Assembly: GCA_944319945.1 (NCBI GenBank)
Contig: CALUFN010000084.1
Coordinates: 1 to 48,233 of the forward strand
DNA length: 48,233 nt
Source: an uncultured Prevotella sp.
GTDB lineage: Bacteria > Bacteroidota > Bacteroidia > Bacteroidales > Bacteroidaceae
Reading direction: 5' to 3'
A program made the position numbers and the translations under genes. Shown one piece after another: positions 44,178 through 48,233 of the stretch. The notes below the pieces were generated by a model. That model had not been told where the DNA came from, searched no databases, and saw nothing but the letters and a program-made list of their open reading frames with translations. The number at the start of each line of letters is the position of its first letter. Position 1 is the first letter of the stretch.

Positions 44178-44960
44178 TTATAATCGTAATTCAAAATCGT
44201 CAATGTCGTTAAGCACGGGGAATTTGCTCCTGAATCGTTCAAGTGCGTCCATGTCCAGTTCTGCTCTTACGTATTGCGCCATGCCGCCGGCTGCAGCCTG
44301 CGCCACAGTGCGCCCCTTAGCGTCTATTACTGCGCTGTCGCCCATGTAGCGGCACGACGGGTCTGTGCCGGCACGGTTGGCAGCTATCACATAACATTGG
44401 TTTTCTATAGCGCGGGCCCTGAGCAACACATGCCATGCGCCTCTTCTGCTCTCGGGCCAGTTAGCCACGATGAGTACGGCATCGTAATCATTCCTGTTAC
44501 GCATCCACACGGGGAAGCGCAGGTCGTAACAAGTCTGTAGCAGAAATCTTACTCCCCCGTATTCCGCCACCACCCTCTGTGTGCCGGGAACGTAAGTCTT
44601 ATCTTCCCCTCCGTAGGTGAACAGGTGTCGCTTGTCATAATACGTGATGCGACCGTCAGGTCTTACGAAACAGTGTCTGTTGCGGTACGCGCCGTCGGCA
44701 CACTGCGCTATAACACCGCCGCAAACCGCGCATCCACGCCTCCGCGCCGCGTCGGCCATCCAAGCAAGCGGTTCGTTGGTGAAAGCGGCTGCCGGGTCGG
44801 AAGTATCGAACCCCGTCGCCCACATTTCCGGCAACACATACACATCAGACGCAGGCGCGGCCGTCATCATGCGCTCAGCCGCACCGATATTCGCTGCAGG
44901 GTCGCCCCATACGGTGTCGATTTGCAATATTGTAATTCTCACGTTTTCCTTACGAGTCAT
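44178..44960 (-). CDS. Nitrilase-superfamily amidase (YafV/omega-amidase-like)
   Basis: A 260-residue carbon-nitrogen hydrolase with the catalytic triad Glu45 (VLPEMWATGF), Lys110 (YYDKRHLF) and Cys144 (LLQTCYDLRFP). The MWATGF and CYDLRFPVW context points to the YafV/omega-amidase group, which hydrolyses alpha-ketoglutaramate-like compounds; other amides are possible. First gene of a minus-strand group with the acidic protein and the thioesterase, with a good promoter. Confidence 0.9.
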   Translation of the reverse strand: MTRKENVRITILQIDTVWGDPAANIGAAERMMTAAPASDVYVLPEMWATGFDTSDPAAAFTNEPLAWMADAARRRGCAVCGGVIAQCADGAYRNRHCFVRPDGRITYYDKRHLFTYGGEDKTYVPGTQRVVAEYGGVRFLLQTCYDLRFPVWMRNRNDYDAVLIVANWPESRRGAWHVLLRARAIENQCYVIAANRAGTDPSCRYMGDSAVIDAKGRTVAQAAAGGMAQYVRAELDMDALERFRSKFPVLNDIDDFELRL

Positions 44961-44971
44961 TATGTATGTTG

Positions 44972-45001
44972 CAAAAGTAATACATAATCCTTTATCCGCA
45001 A
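44972..45001 (-). promoter_or_regulatory. Promoter of the nitrilase-family gene
   Basis: Minus strand TTG (45001-44999), 19 nt, TACTTTTG (44979-44972); leader about 5 nt. Confidence 0.72.
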
Positions 45002-45018
45002 GTTTTTAAATGAGATTT

Positions 45019-45049
45019 TTTGCCCTATGCGATATATTTCTTACTTTTG
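45019..45049 (+). promoter_or_regulatory. Promoter of rarA
   Basis: TTTG (45019-45022), exactly 19 nt, TACTTTTG (45042-45049). The start codon is only 10 nt after the box, so the mRNA is nearly leaderless. Divergent from the nitrilase promoter, which it nearly touches. Confidence 0.8.
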
Positions 45050-45058
45050 CAATAAATT

Positions 45059-46339
45059 ATGGTTAAACCGTTAGCAGAAAGACTCAGGCCAAAGACGTTC
45101 GACGAGTACGTAGGCCAAAGACACCTCGTAGGCAAGGGCGCGGTGCTGCGCACGATGATCGAGTCGGGGCGCATCTCGTCATTCATCCTATGGGGGCCAC
45201 CGGGTGTAGGCAAGACCACGCTCGCCCTAATCGTGGCCAACATGCTTAAAGTGCCGTTCTACACGCTTAGCGCAGTGTCGAGCGGTGTTAAGGATGTACG
45301 CGACGTCATCGACAAGGCCAAACATTCCGGATTCTTCAACAGCAATGCCCCGATACTCTTCATCGACGAGATACACCGCTTCAGCAAGAGCCAGCAAGAC
45401 TCTCTACTCGCCGCCGTAGAGCAAGGCACCGTTACCCTGATAGGCGCCACTACGGAAAACCCCTCGTTCGAGGTAATCAGACCGCTATTGTCGAGATGCC
45501 AGCTATACGTACTCAAGCCGCTTGAGAAGGAAGACTTATCCCAGCTGCTGCACCGGGCCGTATCAGAAGATACTGAGTTAAAAAAACTCGACATCGACCT
45601 TGCAGAGACCGCTGCCATGATGCGCTACAGCGGCGGCGACGCCCGTAAGCTGCTCAACATTCTCGAACTTGTGGTAAGCACGGCCGGCGGCAGTAGCGTA
45701 AAGGTTACCGACGAGATCGTGGAACGTTGCCTACAACAAAACCCCGCTGCTTATGACAAGGGCGGAGAGATGCACTACGACATAATATCGGCCTTCATCA
45801 AAAGCATCAGGGGCTCAGACCCCGACGCCGCACTCTATTGGCTGGCGAGGATGATAGAAGGAGGTGAAGACCCCGAGTTCATAGCCCGACGCTTGGTGAT
45901 CAGCGCCGCCGAAGATGTCGGTTTGGCCAACCCCAACGCCCTGCTGCTGGCCAACGCCGCATTCGACGCCGTAAGGAAAATAGGATGGCCGGAAGGGCGC
46001 ATACCCCTGGCCGAGGCTACAGTCTACCTCGCGGCGAGCGCAAAGAGTAACTCGGCCTACGAAGGCATAGGTGCAGCCGCAGCCCTGGTAAGACGGACCG
46101 GCAACAAACCCGTGCCACTCCACCTGCGTAATGCCCCCACCAAGCTGATGGCCGACTTAGGCTATCACGACGGTTACAAATACGCCCACGACTACCCCGG
46201 CAACTTCGTGCCGCAACAATACATGCCCGACGACCTGCAAGACGAGCGCATTTGGCGACCGCAGCACTCGCCGGCCGAAGAAAAGCTCTACCAACGCATG
46301 CTAAACTGCTGGGGTGATAGATTCAAAGATGGGAATTAG
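45059..46339 (+). CDS. rarA: Replication-associated recombination protein RarA/MgsA
   Basis: A 426-residue AAA+ ATPase that acts at stalled forks. Walker A GPPGVGKTT at about 43-51, Walker B LFIDEIHRF, sensor 1 GATTENPSF, and an arginine finger LLSRCQLY; a C-terminal MgsA tetramerisation domain runs from about 250 with DVGLANPNALLLANAAFDAV. Length matches family. It stands alone in transcription start and precedes the dehydrogenase gene by about 125 nt. Confidence 0.95.
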   Translation: MVKPLAERLRPKTFDEYVGQRHLVGKGAVLRTMIESGRISSFILWGPPGVGKTTLALIVANMLKVPFYTLSAVSSGVKDVRDVIDKAKHSGFFNSNAPILFIDEIHRFSKSQQDSLLAAVEQGTVTLIGATTENPSFEVIRPLLSRCQLYVLKPLEKEDLSQLLHRAVSEDTELKKLDIDLAETAAMMRYSGGDARKLLNILELVVSTAGGSSVKVTDEIVERCLQQNPAAYDKGGEMHYDIISAFIKSIRGSDPDAALYWLARMIEGGEDPEFIARRLVISAAEDVGLANPNALLLANAAFDAVRKIGWPEGRIPLAEATVYLAASAKSNSAYEGIGAAAALVRRTGNKPVPLHLRNAPTKLMADLGYHDGYKYAHDYPGNFVPQQYMPDDLQDERIWRPQHSPAEEKLYQRMLNCWGDRFKDGN

Positions 46340-46360
46340 TATTTTCAGTTTACTTTTTAC

Positions 46361-46456
46361 GGTTATGCAGTTATAATATTTTACGGTCACGGGATTTTCT
46401 TATTCACAACCATGATGTTTGACTGCATAACCCAACAACCGCATAACCCAATAACC
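46361..46456. repeat. Inverted and tandem GCATAACC repeats before the dehydrogenase gene
   Basis: Perfect 11-bp arms GGTTATGCAGT (46361-46371) and ACTGCATAACC (46422-46432), followed by a tandem GCATAACCCAACAACC (46425) and GCATAACCCAATAACC (46441). On the minus strand this is a run of GGTTAT/GGGTTAT words. It ends 9 nt before the dehydrogenase start. Confidence 0.6.
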
Positions 46457-46465
46457 GCAAAAAAT

Positions 46466-47422
46466 ATGAACATAGTAATTTTAGACGGATACAGCGTAAA
46501 CCCGGGCGACCTGTCATGGAGCCAAATAGAACAATACGGTAATCTAACCGTGTATGACCGAACAGCTGACAGCGAAGTGGCGGCACGGGCCGTAGATGCT
46601 GAAGTTCTGCTGACAAATAAGGTAAAAGTGACTGACGACGTAATGGCCATGCTGCCTAAACTGAGATACATAGGAGTGCTGGCCACGGGATACAACGTGG
46701 TAGACACCGCCGCAGCAAAACGCCGCGGAATAATCGTGACAAACGTGCCGGCATACAGCACAGACAGCGTGGTACAGACAACATTCGCCCACATACTCAA
46801 CATCACCAACAGCGTAGCCGCATACGCAGCCGCAGCCCGCGCCGGCCGCTGGAGCGCCTCGCCTGACTTCTGCTACTGGGATGCCCCTGTACGTGAACTA
46901 TCACAAATGACGCTCGGCATAGTAGGCTTAGGAAATATCGGCATGAAGGTGGCCCGCGTGGCCCTAAGCATGGGCATGAGCGTTTACGCCTTCACAAGCA
47001 AACCGGCCCAAGCCCTGCCTGCCGGCATACGCAAGACTACGCTCGACGGCTTGCTCGGTGCCAGCGACATAGTGACTCTCCACTGTCCACTCACTCCGGA
47101 CACGCACGCAATGATAAACCGCGACACTATCAGCCGCATGAAGCCAGGTGCCATACTGATTAACACTGGGCGCGGCCCTCTCGTAGACGAGCAGGCCGTA
47201 GCAGAAGCACTGACATCGGGTGAGCTTGGAGCCTACGGTGCCGACGTAACCGTACAAGAGCCGCCTGCCGCCGACAATCCACTACTAAGTGCCCCCAACG
47301 CCTACCTCACCCCACATATAGCATGGGCTACGGTTGAGGCTCGCCGTCGACTGATAGCCGCAGCCGCGACCAACATAGGAGCCTATGCCTCGGGCCAGCC
47401 TGTTAACATAGTAAACCAATGA
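46466..47422 (+). CDS. D-2-hydroxyacid dehydrogenase (glycerate dehydrogenase-like)
   Basis: A 318-residue NAD-dependent enzyme from the ATG at 46466 (MNIVILDGYSVNPGDLSW); the ATG at 46412 falls in the repeats. Rossmann motif GIVGLGNIGMKVARV; active Arg in NTGRGPLVDEQAV, Glu in VTVQEPP, His in TPHIAW. It resembles HprA-type hydroxypyruvate/glycerate reductases; this could link to serine metabolism (glyA is 3.6 kb upstream) but not proven. The start of the TRIC gene overlaps its stop by 4 nt. Confidence 0.9.
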   Translation: MNIVILDGYSVNPGDLSWSQIEQYGNLTVYDRTADSEVAARAVDAEVLLTNKVKVTDDVMAMLPKLRYIGVLATGYNVVDTAAAKRRGIIVTNVPAYSTDSVVQTTFAHILNITNSVAAYAAAARAGRWSASPDFCYWDAPVRELSQMTLGIVGLGNIGMKVARVALSMGMSVYAFTSKPAQALPAGIRKTTLDGLLGASDIVTLHCPLTPDTHAMINRDTISRMKPGAILINTGRGPLVDEQAVAEALTSGELGAYGADVTVQEPPAADNPLLSAPNAYLTPHIAWATVEARRRLIAAAATNIGAYASGQPVNIVNQ

Positions 47423-48054
47423 ACACGCTGCAAGCCGTAATAGAAGTAATTGGCACCATAGCCTTCGCCATATCCGGCATACGCTGGGCGGCGTATAAGC
47501 GGTTTGACTGGTTCGGAGGCTACGTAGTAGGCTTAGCCACGGCCATAGGCGGCGGTACGATACGCGACGTGATGCTCGGTGTTACACCCTTTTGGATGAC
47601 CGATCCACTCTACATGTTCTGCACGGCCGCAGCATTGATAGTGGCCGTTGTGTTCAGACGTGCCGTAGCAGGACTAGCCAACACATGGTTTATGTTCGAC
47701 ACGCTCGGACTGGCCCTCTTCACCGTGGCCGGCCTGCAAAAGACACTCTACGCAGGTCATCCATATTGGGTGGCCATACTCATGGGATGCATAACGGGTG
47801 CCGCCGGCGGCGTAATCCGCGACGTACTCATCAACGAAATTCCCCTTATCTTCCGTAAGGAAATCTACGCTACGGCGTGCATTCTCGGCGGAGTGGCCTA
47901 TTACGTCTGCCACCTTTGCGGTGCGGCACCAGGCATATCCGCCGCAGTGTGTTTCGCCGTAGTTGTCACGGTGAGGCTCGCCGCCGTAAAGCTACACATC
48001 TCTCTTCCGCATCTGCGCGAATCGGAGGAAAATCAAGAGCAAGAACAAAAATAA
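47419..48054 (+). CDS. TRIC-type cation channel family protein (YadS/UPF0126)
   Basis: A 211-residue membrane protein of two homologous halves, about 7 hydrophobic segments. Each half has the GGxxRD motif: GGGTIRDVMLG and AGGVIRDVLINE, the hallmark of UPF0126. Bacterial relatives of trimeric intracellular cation channels conduct monovalent ions, so an ion channel role is likely. Overlaps the dehydrogenase gene by 4 nt; a strong terminator follows. Confidence 0.9.
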   Translation: MNTLQAVIEVIGTIAFAISGIRWAAYKRFDWFGGYVVGLATAIGGGTIRDVMLGVTPFWMTDPLYMFCTAAALIVAVVFRRAVAGLANTWFMFDTLGLALFTVAGLQKTLYAGHPYWVAILMGCITGAAGGVIRDVLINEIPLIFRKEIYATACILGGVAYYVCHLCGAAPGISAAVCFAVVVTVRLAAVKLHISLPHLRESEENQEQEQK

Positions 48055-48078
48055 CAAAAAGGCGACAGATAAATACGC

Positions 48079-48115
48079 AAAAGGCCTCGTTTGAGAATCT
48101 CAAACGAGGCCTTTT
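48079..48115 (+). terminator. Terminator after the TRIC gene
   Basis: Stem AAAAGGCCTCGTTTGA / TCAAACGAGGCCTTTT of 16 bp with a 5-nt loop. A second hairpin ACCTTTTAT-AAG-ATAAAAGGT at 48131-48151 follows. Confidence 0.88.
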
Positions 48116-48196
48116 AACGTATAAAAGACAACCTTTTATAAGATAAAAGGTAAGCCTTAATTAACGTGAGTTCGGTATAAGAAAACGATTGAAAAA

Positions 48197-48228
48197 GTTG
48201 TGGGAATGAGATATTTTTAGTACCTTTA
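48197..48228 (+). promoter_or_regulatory. Probable promoter of the next gene
   Basis: GTTG (48197-48200), 20 nt, TACCTTTAT (48221). A gene should start just beyond the window edge. Confidence 0.5.
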
Positions 48229-48233
48229 TAGTT

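Noticed and set aside
1-48233. CRISPR array, insertion sequence, prophage or defence system
   Set aside because: No regular spacer repeats, no transposase, integrase, phage structural or nuclease-toxin genes; gene content is housekeeping throughout.

Overview
The window is a chromosomal housekeeping segment from a member of the Bacteroidales, most likely Prevotellaceae or a close relative. The evidence is as follows. Promoters repeatedly match the Bacteroidetes sigma-ABfr consensus (TTTG, 19-20 nt, TAnnTTTG). Shine-Dalgarno sites are scarce. Several families are nearly confined to the phylum (DUF4295, DUF4836, DUF4923, TamL, the FeoB-associated small protein). Rho and ribosomal protein S16 carry the long extensions usual there. 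No insertion sequence, prophage, CRISPR array, rRNA or plasmid function was seen. One tRNA gene, Arg(TCT), is present.

Left part (1-7.2 kb, minus strand): an envelope-linked HU protein (HU, membrane segment, LysM), a second HU, rimO and ftsY; then the ribosomal cluster rpmB-rpmG-DUF4295, tRNA-Arg and rho. From 15.6 kb down to 7.4 kb runs one tightly packed minus-strand gene string: nucleoside transporter, bifunctional nuclease, rsmE, DUF4836 lipoprotein, ABC ATPase, FtsX-like permease, engB and an ABC-F ATPase. Its promoter carries a perfect palindrome on the -7 box. Upstream lie two paralogous exported TPR proteins, gyrA and a YeiH-type transporter.

Middle part: a gene-poor stretch (22.3-23.2 kb), then on the plus strand an HU gene, a 29-residue COX24/AURKAIP1-like ribosomal protein and RNase G. 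Convergent to them is rpsP. Then come a DUF4923 protein, a WalJ-type metallo-hydrolase, a small lipoprotein, tamL (outer-membrane assembly) and a divergent trmH-family RNA methyltransferase, followed by an MFS transporter, panB and a HAD phosphatase.

Right part (34.6-48 kb): an RsiV/DUF3298 lipoprotein, rsmG, a glyoxalase-II-like hydrolase, ruvC and an orphan FeoB-associated protein on the plus strand; PBP1A on the minus strand; pyrB-pyrI-glyA (plus); an FlK-like thioesterase, an unrecognised acidic protein and a nitrilase-family amidase (minus); rarA, a glycerate-dehydrogenase-like gene and a TRIC-type channel (plus).

Functionally the window is dominated by translation (rimO, rsmE, rsmG, trmH, L28, L33, S16, two tiny ribosome-associated proteins, engB, ABC-F), nucleic-acid handling (gyrA, rho, rng, ruvC, rarA, three HU) and envelope biogenesis (ftsY, tamL, PBP1A, the HU-LysM protein, an ABC exporter). 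I did not find a clear defence or mobile system. The items I would follow first are the predicted nucleoid-to-wall tether, the DUF4836/ABC module with an ATPase of unusual motifs, the palindromic element between the TPR paralogs, and the very small ribosome-linked genes.
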